Positions 1 through 8,975 of a stretch of DNA of 64,000 nucleotides are shown here, in pieces. A program made the position numbers and the translations under genes. The notes beneath the pieces were generated by a model. It was not told the origin of the DNA. It was given only the letters and a program-made list of their open reading frames with translations, and ran no database searches. The stretch's first letter is position 1. Each line of letters begins with the position of its first letter. Source of the stretch: Catellatospora sp. KI3 (GTDB lineage Bacteria > Actinomycetota > Actinomycetes > Mycobacteriales > Micromonosporaceae); assembly GCF_029948125.1 (NCBI RefSeq), contig NZ_JASAMB010000001.1, forward strand, positions 310,001 to 374,000, in the 5' to 3' direction.

Positions 1-851
1 CGGGCGACGGCGCGGACCGCGTCCGCGCCGGCGACCATCTGGAACGCGCCCTTGCCGACGCGGCGGCTGACGTCGCGCGGGATCTCGGCGCCGGGCACGG
101 GCAGGTAGCCGATCTCACCGGCGGCGCCGGAGAAGCCGCGGTGCAGGCGACCGCCGAGCATGACCGCCAGACCGATGCCGGAGCCGACCCAGACCAGCAG
201 GAAGTCGCCGACCTCGCGCGCGGCGCCCAGGTGCGACTCGGCCACGGCGGCCAGGTTCACGTCGTTCTCGAACAGGATGGTGGTGTGCAGGTCGTCGCGC
301 AGCGCGGCGGCCAGGCCCCGCTGCCAGCGCGGCAGGTTGAACGCGAAGACGATGTCGCCGCTGTTCGGGTCGACCAGGCCGGGCGTGCCCAGCACTATCC
401 GGCGTACGGCGCTCAGCGGGGCGCCGGCCTGGGCCGCGGCGGTGACCACGGCGTCGTGGACCAGCCGCACCGGGTCGTCGACCCCGCCGCCGCTGTTCTC
501 GGTCTGCATGGAGACCTCGACCCGGCCCACCACCGCGCCGGTGATGTCGGCGCAGGCGGCGATGACCTGCTCGGCCCCCACCTCCACGCCCACCACGTAC
601 GCGCTGCCGGGGCTGACGCTGTAGAGCTGCGCGTTGGGTCCGCGGCCGCCCGCCTGCTCACCGACGCGCCGGACCAGGCCGCGCTCCTCCAGGCGTTCGA
701 CCAGCTGGGAGGCGGTCACCTTGGACAGGCCGGTCAGCTCGCCGAGCTGCGAACGGGTGAGTGGACCACGCGCCAGCAGCAGCTCCAGCGCGGCTCGGTC
801 GTTGAGCGCGCGGAGAAGTCGGGGGGTGCCTGGTTGTGAAACTGCGGCCAT
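1..851 (-). CDS. ROK-family transcriptional repressor, 3' end cut off by the window
   Basis: This is a sugar-responsive regulator of the ROK family. The N-terminus (about residues 1-65) is a MarR-like winged helix with the phrase LTRSQLGELTGLSKVTASQLV. The ROK sugar-binding domain begins near residue 70 with YVVGVEVGAEQV, and FENDVNLAAVAES and WVGSGIGLAVMLGG are typical of the fold. The C-terminal part lies beyond base 1, so the zinc-binding cysteines of the family cannot be checked. The start is the ATG at 849-851. It is divergent from a GH3 beta-N-acetylhexosaminidase, which suggests local control by an amino-sugar ligand; that pairing is inference from position. Confidence 0.9.
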   Translation of the reverse strand, partial: MAAVSQPGTPRLLRALNDRAALELLLARGPLTRSQLGELTGLSKVTASQLVERLEERGLVRRVGEQAGGRGPNAQLYSVSPGSAYVVGVEVGAEQVIAACADITGAVVGRVEVSMQTENSGGGVDDPVRLVHDAVVTAAAQAGAPLSAVRRIVLGTPGLVDPNSGDIVFAFNLPRWQRGLAAALRDDLHTTILFENDVNLAAVAESHLGAAREVGDFLLVWVGSGIGLAVMLGGRLHRGFSGAAGEIGYLPVPGAEIPRDVSRRVGKGAFQMVAGADAVRAVA

Positions 852-908
852 GGTCGATCATCCTAGGTGCTCGGCCGGGTGCGGGCGCGCATACGCCGAC
901 ACTAGCTT

Positions 909-930
909 TTAGTTAAGTTTCTTATTAGAT
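909..930. promoter_or_regulatory. Candidate ROK operator between divergent regulator and hexosaminidase genes
   Basis: An AT-rich island stands out in the divergent intergenic region (852-1057). It contains TTAAG-TTT-CTTAT, with TAAG at 914-917 and CTTA at 921-924 as an inverted repeat. Position and base composition fit an autoregulatory ROK binding site. This is inference; no binding data can be read from sequence. Confidence 0.4.
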
Positions 931-1057
931 TAGGTACCCTTAACCGTGTACGGCCGTAGCCTACGGCTTCGACACGCAAACCCACTATGGATGGCAAGAC
1001 CCGACACACTGGCCAAAAGGCCAACATCGTGTTCGGGCGACGGAGCGGAGGATCACC

Positions 1058-2506
1058 GTGACCATCGACCCCGGGCTGCGCCGCCTGGCCCTGCGTACGC
1101 TGCTGGCCGCATTCCCCGGCCACACCGCTCCCGAATGGGCCCCTGACCTGCTCACCCAGGGCCTGGCCGGCTACACGCTGTTCGGCTACAACATCGCCGA
1201 CGCCGACCAGCTCGCCACCCTCACCGCCCAGCTGCGCGCCGCGCGGCCGGACGCGCTGCTCGCCATCGACGAGGAGGGCGGCGACGTCACCCGGCTGGCG
1301 CACCGCACCGGCAGCCCGTACCCGGGCAACGCCGCCCTGGGTGCGATCGGCGACCTCGACCTGACCCGGCGGGTGTACCACGCCATCGGCACGGAGCTGA
1401 CCGCCGCGGGCATCAACCTCAACCTGGCGCCCACGGTGGACGTCAACACCGCCACCGACAACCCGATCATCGGCACCCGCTCGTTCGGCGCCGACCCGGT
1501 GCTCGTCGCGGCGCACGCGGCCGCCGCGGTGGTCGGGCTGCAGCAGGCCGGCGTGGCCGCCTGCGCCAAGCACTTCCCCGGCCACGGCGCCACCGTGACC
1601 GACTCGCACCACGACCTGCCCACGGTCGACGTGACCGAGCAGCTGCTGCGCGACCGCGAGCTGCCCCCGTTCGCGGCCATCGTGGCGGCGGGCGCCAAGG
1701 CCGTGATGACAGCGCACATCCGGGTGCCGGTGCTCACCGGCGACGACCCGGCCACGTTCAGCCGGGCGGTGCTCACCGACCTGCTGCGGGGCGAGTTCGG
1801 CTTCGACGGCGTGATCGTCACCGACGCGCTGGAGATGCAGGGCGCGCAGCGGATCGCGGGCGGCATCGGGCCGGCCGCCATCCGCGCGCTGGACGCCGGA
1901 GCGGACCTGCTCTGCCTCGGCGCCGACATCGACCTGGACATCGTGGAGCAGGTCGCCGCCGACATCGTCGCCGCGATCCAGGACGGCCGGCTCGACCTGG
2001 CCCGGGTCGAGCAGGCCGCCGCGCGCAACGACGCGCTCGCCGCGTGGACCGCGGGCAGCATCGAGGTCGAGGCCAGCCCGCGGCTGGGCTACGACGCCGC
2101 GCGCCGGGCGGTCAGCATCGAGGGCAGCCTGGCCGGGTTCGAGCACCCGTTCGTGGTGCAGCTGCGGGCCGGGCACACCATCGCCGAGGGCGCGGTGCCG
2201 TGGGGCCTGACCATGCACCTGGCCGACACCCCGCAGCTGGCCGTGGCCGCCGACGAGACCAGCGTGGACGCGCTGCTCAGCGCGGCGGCCGGGCGGCCGA
2301 TCGTGCTGGTCGGGCGGCACACCCACCGCAACCCGGCGGCCCGCTCGCTGGCCGAGCAGCTCGCCGCGGTGCACCCGCTGGCAGTGGTGGAGATGGGCTG
2401 GCCCGCGGGCTGGCGGCCGCACGGGGCGCAGGCCTTCATCACCACGTACGGCGCGAGCCACGCCAACGGCCGCGCGGCCGCCGAGGTGCTCGGACTGGCC
2501 GGGTAG
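1058..2506 (+). CDS. Glycoside hydrolase family 3, NagZ-like beta-N-acetylhexosaminidase
   Basis: This enzyme hydrolyses terminal beta-N-acetylglucosamine, for example from cell-wall or chitin fragments. The 482-aa protein has the GH3 TIM barrel with the NagZ hallmarks KHFPGHG followed by DSHHDLP (the Asp-His acid/base dyad) and VTDALEMQGA, which carries the catalytic Asp. There is no signal peptide, so it probably acts in the cytoplasm in muropeptide or imported amino-sugar recycling. The start is GTG with GGAGGA five bases upstream. A C-terminal domain of about 150 residues follows the barrel, as in many Gram-positive members. It is divergent from the ROK regulator, its likely repressor. 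Confidence 0.88.
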   Translation: MTIDPGLRRLALRTLLAAFPGHTAPEWAPDLLTQGLAGYTLFGYNIADADQLATLTAQLRAARPDALLAIDEEGGDVTRLAHRTGSPYPGNAALGAIGDLDLTRRVYHAIGTELTAAGINLNLAPTVDVNTATDNPIIGTRSFGADPVLVAAHAAAAVVGLQQAGVAACAKHFPGHGATVTDSHHDLPTVDVTEQLLRDRELPPFAAIVAAGAKAVMTAHIRVPVLTGDDPATFSRAVLTDLLRGEFGFDGVIVTDALEMQGAQRIAGGIGPAAIRALDAGADLLCLGADIDLDIVEQVAADIVAAIQDGRLDLARVEQAAARNDALAAWTAGSIEVEASPRLGYDAARRAVSIEGSLAGFEHPFVVQLRAGHTIAEGAVPWGLTMHLADTPQLAVAADETSVDALLSAAAGRPIVLVGRHTHRNPAARSLAEQLAAVHPLAVVEMGWPAGWRPHGAQAFITTYGASHANGRAAAEVLGLAG

Positions 2507-2560
2507 CGGCTCGCAGCGCTGGCTGGCGCTGGCGGGCTGCGGCTGGCGCTGGCGGCCACT

Positions 2561-2802
2561 TGATCGCCGTCAGCGGTCAGTTTCTCGCCCACCCCGTCGT
2601 TGATCAGCGTCGGCGGTCACAACCTCCGCTGTAGGCGCAGGTTGTGACCGCTGGCAGCGATCAACGATCGGAACAGGCCCGAAGATCGCCACCACCGGTC
2701 AAAACACTGCACGACGAAAAGCCGGAAACCCAGCTTCCGCCCACAGACGGCGATCACTGGCGAGACCAGACACCGAAGATCGCCGCCAGCGGTCAGAACA
2801 CT
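2561..2802. repeat. PalA repeat cluster in the hexosaminidase-oxidoreductase gap
   Basis: The 429-base gap after the GH3 gene holds at least five copies of a 20-26 base unit resembling GATCGCCRYCAGCGGTCA. Two of them, 2600-2625 and 2639-2664, face each other as an inverted repeat with a 13-base loop and 21 of 26 bases paired. Units at 2561-2580, 2682-2706 and 2776-2800 are in direct orientation. Just before the cluster, 2521-2555 carries a short direct repeat of GGCTGGCGCTGGCGG. No gene is visible. The same unit recurs at 22.5 kb. Confidence 0.8.
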
Positions 2803-2935
2803 GCGCCGCCCGGCGCCGCGTCGGTCAGTAGCGGCGTCGGTCACTTTCGATTGACCGTACCGGTCGCCGCTGCGAGCATTTCCATGCTCGCGCATCTAAT
2901 GCGCAGGCATGGATTTCTTTCGACAGGAGTATCCG

Positions 2936-3487
2936 GTGAGCGACCAACGCAGCTTCCTCTTCCTGCTGGGCAGCGCCCGGCGCGACGGCAACACCGAGGC
3001 GCTCGCCCGCGCCGCTGCCGCGCACCTGCCCGCCGGAACCGCGCAGGAGTGGCTGCACCTGGCCGACCTGCCACTGGCCCCGTTCACCGACCGGCGCCAC
3101 ACCGGCGAGTCCTTCCCGCAGCCCGAGGGGAACGAGCAGCGCCTGCTGTCGGCGACCCTGGCCGCCACCGACGTGGTCATCGCCTCCCCGCTGTACTGGT
3201 ACAGCGTCTCGGCGCCCACGAAGCTGTACCTGGACTACTGGTCGGCGTGGCTGCGCGTGCCCGGGGCGGACTTCCGCGCCCGGATGGGCGGCAAGACGAT
3301 GTGGGCGGTCAGCGCGCTGAGCTCGTCCGACGCGACCACTGCCGACGCGCTGGTGGGCACGCTGCGCCTGAGCGCGCGATACCTCGGCATGAACTGGGGC
3401 GGCACCCTGCTGGGCAACGGCTCCCGCCCCGGCGACGTCGACAGCGACCCCGAAGCCCAAACCGCCGCCAAGACCTTCTTCCACTGA
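2936..3487 (+). CDS. NAD(P)H-dependent FMN reductase/oxidoreductase, flavodoxin fold
   Basis: This is a small flavoprotein (183 aa) of the NADPH-dependent FMN reductase family. The FMN-phosphate loop GSARRDGNTEAL comes near residue 10, and SPLYWYSVSAPTKLYLD matches the family's second flavin-contact region. The substrate is unknown; family members reduce quinones, flavins or azo dyes. I chose the GTG at 2936 because CAGGAG precedes it by seven bases. An in-frame ATG 27 bases upstream has no such site. It stands alone between two repeat-rich gaps. Confidence 0.82.
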   Translation: MSDQRSFLFLLGSARRDGNTEALARAAAAHLPAGTAQEWLHLADLPLAPFTDRRHTGESFPQPEGNEQRLLSATLAATDVVIASPLYWYSVSAPTKLYLDYWSAWLRVPGADFRARMGGKTMWAVSALSSSDATTADALVGTLRLSARYLGMNWGGTLLGNGSRPGDVDSDPEAQTAAKTFFH

Positions 3488-3519
3488 CCCGAGCCCCACG
3501 TCGCACCCGACTTGAAATA

Positions 3520-3578
3520 GACGCTGGCCTATCCAGAAGACAGAAATCGAAAATCCGTCCTCTGGATAGGCCAGCGTC
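3520..3578. repeat. PalB copy 1: 18-bp perfect palindrome arms
   Basis: The arms GACGCTGGCCTATCCAGA (3520-3537) and its exact complement (3561-3578) enclose a 23-base loop. It sits between the convergent oxidoreductase and glutamate dehydrogenase genes, where it could terminate both transcripts. Related copies lie at 19.1 and 55.1 kb. Confidence 0.88.
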
Positions 3579-3596
3579 AATGCCAGGCGGGGCGCG

Positions 3597-3722
3597 GCGA
3601 CCCGCGACCCGCGACCCGCGAGCTGCGACCCGCGAGCTGCGACCCGCGAGCTGCGACCCGTGACCTGCGACCCGTGACCTGCGACCCGCGACCCGCGAGC
3701 TGCGACCCGTGACCCGCGAGCT
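3597..3722. repeat. Heptamer tandem array, 18 units
   Basis: Eighteen head-to-tail 7-base units follow one another without a break. Most are GCGACCC, with GCGAGCT, GTGACCT and GTGACCC variants partly alternating. A degenerate tail runs on to the gdh stop codon at 3750. It lies directly downstream of gdh and reads through with no gene of its own. Confidence 0.9.
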
Positions 3723-3749
3723 GCGCCCGCGAGCCGCGAGCGCGGCGGG

Positions 3750-6700
3750 TCAGGCGGCCGCGGTGCGGACCAGGGTGCGGATCTGGCGGAGGAGGACCGA
3801 CAGCGGGGCCAGGTCCACCTTCACCTCGTCCAGCTCCGCGATCGACTTGCGCGCCTGCGCGGTCGCCGTCGCGTTGGCCTGCTCCCAGTGCTGCACCCGG
3901 TCCTGCGGCGCCGTGTCGGCGGGCGTGGCCGCCAGCACCTCCTTGGTCAGCGCGGCGAGCGCGGCGTACAGGTCGTAGCGCAGCGCCATGCGGGCCAGGG
4001 TCTGCCACCGGTCGTCGCGCGGCAGCTGCGAGATCTTCGTCAGCAGGTCGTCGACGCGGAAGCGCTCGGACAGGGCGAAGTACACCCCGGCGACCTCCTC
4101 CAGCTCGCGGCCGGTGTCGGCGGCGACCTCGACGACGTCGAGCAGCCCGAAGCTGTACAGCGTGCGCGCGCCCCACTCGGCCAGCTCCGCCGGTGCCCCG
4201 AGCTCGATCAGCTCGGCCTCGTGGGCCTGCATCGCCTCGTGCTCGGCCCCGAGGAACAGGCTGGACAGGCGGGGCATGAGCGCGGTGACGCCGGGCTTGA
4301 ACCGGGCGATCTCGGCGGGCACGTCCAGCGGCGAGCGCCGGTTCTGGATCAGCCAGCGGACGGCGCGGTCCATCAGGCGGCGCGCCTTGAGGTACACCTC
4401 GGTCTGCGCGGCGGTGGGGATGAGGTTGTCGGTGGCCTCGACGGCCGCCCACAGCTTCGGCAGCTCGAAGACCTCCCAGACGACCTCGAACGCGCGCAGC
4501 ACCTCGGCGACCGAGGCGCCGGTCTCCTCGACGGCCCGGTGCACGAACGTGGTGCCGCCCCGGTTGACCGTCTCGTTGACCAGGACCGTGGTGACGATCT
4601 CGCGGCGCAGCCGGTGCTCGGCCATCTCCTTGGTCATGTGCCGCAGCGGGACCGGGAAGTACTCGGCGAGGGTCTCGGCGGTCCACGGGTCGTCGGGCAG
4701 GTCGGAGGAGACGATCTCCTCCTCCAGCGAGATCTTGACGTACGCCATGAGCACGGCGAACTCGGGCGTGGACAGGCCCTCGCCGTTCTCGCCGCGGACC
4801 ACCAGCTCGTCGTCGGTGGGCAGGCCCTCCAGCGCGCGGTCGATCTTCCCGGCGCGCTCCAGGGCCGTCAGCACCCGGCGGTGGACCGGCAGCAGCGACA
4901 GGGTCTGCGAGCGGGCGTTGCCCAGCGCGCGGGCCTGGCCGTAGTTGTCCCGCAGCACCAGCGCGCCGACTTCGTCGGTCATGCTGGCCAGCAGCTCGTT
5001 GCGGGCTTCCAGGCTCAGCGACGTGTCCGCGCCGAGCAGGATCTTGATGTTGACCTCGTGGTCGGAGCAGTCCACGCCGGCCGAGTTGTCGATGAAGTCG
5101 GTGAAGATGTGGCCCCCGGCGCCCTGGGCGCCCTTGCGGGCGTACTCGATGCGGCCGGCCTGGGTGAGGCCCAGGTTGCCGCCCTCGCCGACCACCTTGC
5201 ACCGCAGGTGGGCGCCGTTGACCCGGATGGCGTCGTTGGCCTTGTCGCCGACGTCGGCGTGCGACTCGGTGGTGGCCTTGACGTACGTGCCGATGCCGCC
5301 GTTCCACAGCAGGTCGACCGGCGCGAGCAGGATCGCCTTCATCAGCTCCGGCGGGCTCATCGCGGTCACCGTCTCGGCCAGGCCGAGTGCCGCGCGCACC
5401 TGCGCCGAGACCGGGATGGACTTGGCGGTACGCGGGAACACCCCGCCGCCCTCGGAGATCAGCTCCGCGTTGTAGTCCGCCCACGAGCTGCGCGGCAGGT
5501 CGAACATGCGCCGCCGCTCGGCGTAGGAGGACGCCGCGTCCGGGGTCGGGTCCAGGAAGATGTGCCGGTGGTCGAACGCGGCCACCAGCCGGATGTGCTC
5601 CGACAGCAGCATGCCGTTGCCGAACACGTCACCGGACATGTCGCCCACGCCGACGACGGTGAAGTCCTCGGCCTGAGTGTTGTGCCCCATGTCCCGGAAG
5701 TGCCGCTTGACGGACTCCCAGGCGCCCCGGGCGGTGATGCCCATCTTCTTGTGGTCGTACCCGGCGGAACCGCCGGAGGCGAACGCGTCGCCCAGCCAGA
5801 ACCCGTACGACGCCGAGATATCGTTGGCGATGTCGGAGAACGTCGCCGTCCCCTTGTCCGCCGCGACCACCAGGTACGGGTCGTCGTGGTCGTGGCGCAC
5901 CACGTCGACCGGCGGCACGACCTTGCCCGCGTCGAGGTTGTCGGTGATGTCCAGCAGCGCCGAGATGAACCGGCGGTAGCAGGCCACACCCTCGGCCTGG
6001 AACGCGTCACGGTCGGCGGGAGAGGGCGCCTGCTTGAGCACGAAGCCGCCCTTGGCGCCCACCGGCACGATCACCGCGTTCTTGACCATCTGCGCCTTGA
6101 CCAGGCCCAGGATCTCGGTGCGGAAGTCGTCGCGCCGGTCGGACCAGCGCAGCCCGCCCCGCGCCACCGAGCCGAAGCGCAGGTGCACGCCCTCGAAGCG
6201 GGGCGAGTACACGAATATCTCGAACTTGGGGCGGGGTGCGGGCAGGTCCGGGATCGCCTGCGGGTCCAGCTTGAACGAGACGTACGACTTGGGCCGCCCG
6301 TCCGCGCCGCGCTGGAAGAACGAGGTGCGCAGCGTCGCCTGGATCAGCGTCAGGTAGCTGCGCAGGATCCGGTCCTGGTCGAGGCTGGCGACGTGCTCCA
6401 GCTGCCGCCCGATCGCCGACACCAGCTCCTTGGCCTGGCTGGACCGCTCGGTGTCGGCCAGCTGCAGCCGCGGGTCGAACCGGGTCTCGAACAGCGCCAC
6501 CAGCATCGCCGCGATCTGCGGGTACGCCGTGAACGTCGCCTCCAGCGACTCCTGCGCGTAGACGGTGCCCGCCTGGCGCAGGTACTTGGCGTAGGCGCGC
6601 AGCACCACCACCTGCCGCCAGGTCAGCCCGGCGCGCAGCACCAGCTCGTTGAAGCCGTCGACCTCCGCCTCGTGCCGCCACGCGGCCGCGAACGCGTTCT

Positions 6701-8771
6701 CCACGTGCGCGCGAACCTCGGCCAGGTCGCGGGCCCCGGCGGGCAGCTGCAGGCCGAAGTCGTAGACGTACATGTTGGCGTCGCCGCGGCGCACCTCGTA
6801 CGGCCGCTCGTCGGTGACCTGCACGCCGAGGGAGTGCAGCACCGGCAGCACCGCCGACAGCAGCATCGGCTCGCCGTGCCGGTACACCTTGAACCGCACG
6901 TCGTTGCCGGGGCCGGTCCGCTCGACGGTGCTGCCCGTGCCGGCCGTGTACTTGCGCCGGAACAGGTGCATCTCCAGCTGGCCGGGCTCCTCCAGCAGCT
7001 CCAGCTTGGCCAGGTCCTGCACCGCCTCGTAGGCCAGGTGCCCGTCCTTGTACGTCTCCGGCAGCGCGTCGACGTACCGCGCCGCCAGCGCCTTGGCCTG
7101 CTCGTCGCCGACCTTGCGCTCCAGCACCAACCGGAAGTCGTCGTCCCAGTTGCGGGTCGCGTCGCCCAGCATCTCCGCCAGCGCGTCGGCGTCGATCTCA
7201 CCGGGCGGGTTGGCCGGGTCGGTGCGCACGATGAAGTGCACCCGGGCCAGGTTCGACTCGCTGACGCGGGTGGTGTAGTCGACGCCGACGCCGTTCAGCT
7301 CGCGCAGCAGGATCTCCTGCATCGCCAGCCGGTGCACGGTGGTGAACCGGTCGCGGGGCAGGAAGATCAGGCAGGAGATGAACCGGCCGTACCCGTCGCG
7401 GCGCAGGAACAGCCGCAGCTGGCGGCGGCCCGCCATGCGCAGCACGCCGGTCACCGCGTGGTACAGGTCGTCGGTGGAGATCTGGAACAGCTCGTCGCGC
7501 GGGTACGTCTCCATGATCTCCAGCAGGTCCTTGCCAGAGTGGCTCTTGGCCGACAGCCCGGACCGCTCCAGCACGCTGTCGACCTTGCGCCGGATCACCG
7601 GCAGCTGCCGCACGCTGGTGCGGTAGGCCGCCGAGGAGAACAGGCCGAGGAAGCGGCGCTCGCCGGTGACGTTGCCCTCGGCGTCGAACGTCTTGAAGCC
7701 CAGGTAGTCCAGGTACGCCGAGCGGTGCACGGTCGAGCGCGAGTTGGCCTTGGTGATCACCAGCAGGCGCTTCTCCAGCGCCTTGTGCTGCGCCTCGGGC
7801 GTCATCGACTCCAGCGTGCGGGCGGTGGAGCCGTCGCCGCGCAGGATGCCCAGGCCGGTGTCGGGCACGGCGCGCATCAGGTCGGTGTCGGAGCCGGGCA
7901 CCTTGATCAGCTCGTACTCGCGGTAGCCGAGGAAGGTGAAGTGGTGGTCGGCCAGCCAGCGCAGCAGCTCGACCGAGTCGGTGATGTCGCGGTCGGGCAC
8001 GGGCAGCTCGGCGGTGGCGATGTCGTCGGCCAGCGCGAGCGCCTTGGCGCGCATCCGGGGCCAGTCCTCCACCGCCCGCCGGACGTCGCCCAGCACCCGC
8101 TCCAGGTCGGCCCGCAGGTGCTCCAGCTCGGCCTCGTCGCGGATGGCGCCGACCTCGATGCGCATCCAGCTCTCGACCAGGTCCCCGTCGATCGCGTCGT
8201 CGGGCTCGACCTCGGCGCAGACCTCCGCCAGCACGCCCTCGGCGTCGCGGCGCACCACCATCACCGGGTGCACCAGCAGCTGCACGTCCTTGCGCGCGCT
8301 GAGCGCCGCGGTGACCGAGTCGACCAGGAACGGCATGTCGTCGGTGACGATCTCGACGACGGTGTGCCGGGGGCTCGGCGACAGCGACAGGCGCAGCTTC
8401 AGCTCCCCGGGCCGCCGCTGGGCGGCCAGCTCGCGGTGCGCGCGCGCCGCCTCGACCAGCCGGGCCGGGGTCAGGTCGGCCAGCTCCTCGTCCGGGGCGA
8501 AGCGCCAGTACCGCTGGACCAGCTGCGCCTCGGCGAGCCGCTCGTCGGTCAGACTCCCCGCATCCGCGCCGCCGCCCGGTCCGCCGGCCGCCGCCAGCGC
8601 GACCGCGGCCGCGATCAGCCGCTCGCTGTTCGGCAGGGGCTCGTCGAGATCGGTGTCGTCGAGATCGTCGGGCTGCGCCTGCGGCGCCCCCTCGATCCGG
8701 ACGGTATCGCCGCTCGCTCCCGCCGCCACTTCCGGTACGGTGCCGCCGTCGACTCGGCCGCCAGACTCCAT
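3750..8771 (-). CDS. gdh: NAD-specific glutamate dehydrogenase, 180-kDa class
   Basis: This enzyme interconverts glutamate and 2-oxoglutarate plus ammonium with NAD. At about 1,673 aa it matches the very large GDH class of actinomycetes, which is mainly catabolic. The N-terminal half carries ACT-like regulatory segments. The catalytic domain begins near residue 870 with ARGGLRWSDRRDDFRTEIL, then QMVKNAVIVPVGAKGGF, which holds the substrate-binding lysines. The nucleotide-binding GVGDMSGDVFGNGML follows. I prefer the ATG at 8769-8771, preceded by GGGGAG; a GTG 24 bases upstream would add eight residues. It is a single-gene unit, followed by the heptamer array and PalB. Confidence 0.93.
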   Translation of the reverse strand: MESGGRVDGGTVPEVAAGASGDTVRIEGAPQAQPDDLDDTDLDEPLPNSERLIAAAVALAAAGGPGGGADAGSLTDERLAEAQLVQRYWRFAPDEELADLTPARLVEAARAHRELAAQRRPGELKLRLSLSPSPRHTVVEIVTDDMPFLVDSVTAALSARKDVQLLVHPVMVVRRDAEGVLAEVCAEVEPDDAIDGDLVESWMRIEVGAIRDEAELEHLRADLERVLGDVRRAVEDWPRMRAKALALADDIATAELPVPDRDITDSVELLRWLADHHFTFLGYREYELIKVPGSDTDLMRAVPDTGLGILRGDGSTARTLESMTPEAQHKALEKRLLVITKANSRSTVHRSAYLDYLGFKTFDAEGNVTGERRFLGLFSSAAYRTSVRQLPVIRRKVDSVLERSGLSAKSHSGKDLLEIMETYPRDELFQISTDDLYHAVTGVLRMAGRRQLRLFLRRDGYGRFISCLIFLPRDRFTTVHRLAMQEILLRELNGVGVDYTTRVSESNLARVHFIVRTDPANPPGEIDADALAEMLGDATRNWDDDFRLVLERKVGDEQAKALAARYVDALPETYKDGHLAYEAVQDLAKLELLEEPGQLEMHLFRRKYTAGTGSTVERTGPGNDVRFKVYRHGEPMLLSAVLPVLHSLGVQVTDERPYEVRRGDANMYVYDFGLQLPAGARDLAEVRAHVENAFAAAWRHEAEVDGFNELVLRAGLTWRQVVVLRAYAKYLRQAGTVYAQESLEATFTAYPQIAAMLVALFETRFDPRLQLADTERSSQAKELVSAIGRQLEHVASLDQDRILRSYLTLIQATLRTSFFQRGADGRPKSYVSFKLDPQAIPDLPAPRPKFEIFVYSPRFEGVHLRFGSVARGGLRWSDRRDDFRTEILGLVKAQMVKNAVIVPVGAKGGFVLKQAPSPADRDAFQAEGVACYRRFISALLDITDNLDAGKVVPPVDVVRHDHDDPYLVVAADKGTATFSDIANDISASYGFWLGDAFASGGSAGYDHKKMGITARGAWESVKRHFRDMGHNTQAEDFTVVGVGDMSGDVFGNGMLLSEHIRLVAAFDHRHIFLDPTPDAASSYAERRRMFDLPRSSWADYNAELISEGGGVFPRTAKSIPVSAQVRAALGLAETVTAMSPPELMKAILLAPVDLLWNGGIGTYVKATTESHADVGDKANDAIRVNGAHLRCKVVGEGGNLGLTQAGRIEYARKGAQGAGGHIFTDFIDNSAGVDCSDHEVNIKILLGADTSLSLEARNELLASMTDEVGALVLRDNYGQARALGNARSQTLSLLPVHRRVLTALERAGKIDRALEGLPTDDELVVRGENGEGLSTPEFAVLMAYVKISLEEEIVSSDLPDDPWTAETLAEYFPVPLRHMTKEMAEHRLRREIVTTVLVNETVNRGGTTFVHRAVEETGASVAEVLRAFEVVWEVFELPKLWAAVEATDNLIPTAAQTEVYLKARRLMDRAVRWLIQNRRSPLDVPAEIARFKPGVTALMPRLSSLFLGAEHEAMQAHEAELIELGAPAELAEWGARTLYSFGLLDVVEVAADTGRELEEVAGVYFALSERFRVDDLLTKISQLPRDDRWQTLARMALRYDLYAALAALTKEVLAATPADTAPQDRVQHWEQANATATAQARKSIAELDEVKVDLAPLSVLLRQIRTLVRTAAA

Positions 8772-8975
8772 GGAAAGCCACTCCCCTTCGCCCACCGCGC
8801 TGTGGGTCGTTGGTGGGACGGGCCGTGTTGAGGGGCCGTCCCGTCGTCCCCCCAGCCTAATCAGCCTTGACGCCGAGCATCTCGCACGGGTGCCGCCGAC
8901 ACGTGAACGAGGGCAGTCCAGTCTTGGACACCACGGCGGCTCCTACCGCCGGTACGACTGCGGCACAATGCCGTC

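Noticed and set aside
3888-8831. A 1,647-codon open frame antisense to gdh
   Set aside because: The composition is a Val/Gly/Arg/His/Leu-rich shadow typical of the reverse frame in GC-rich genes. The sense strand has a complete glutamate dehydrogenase, so this is not a gene.
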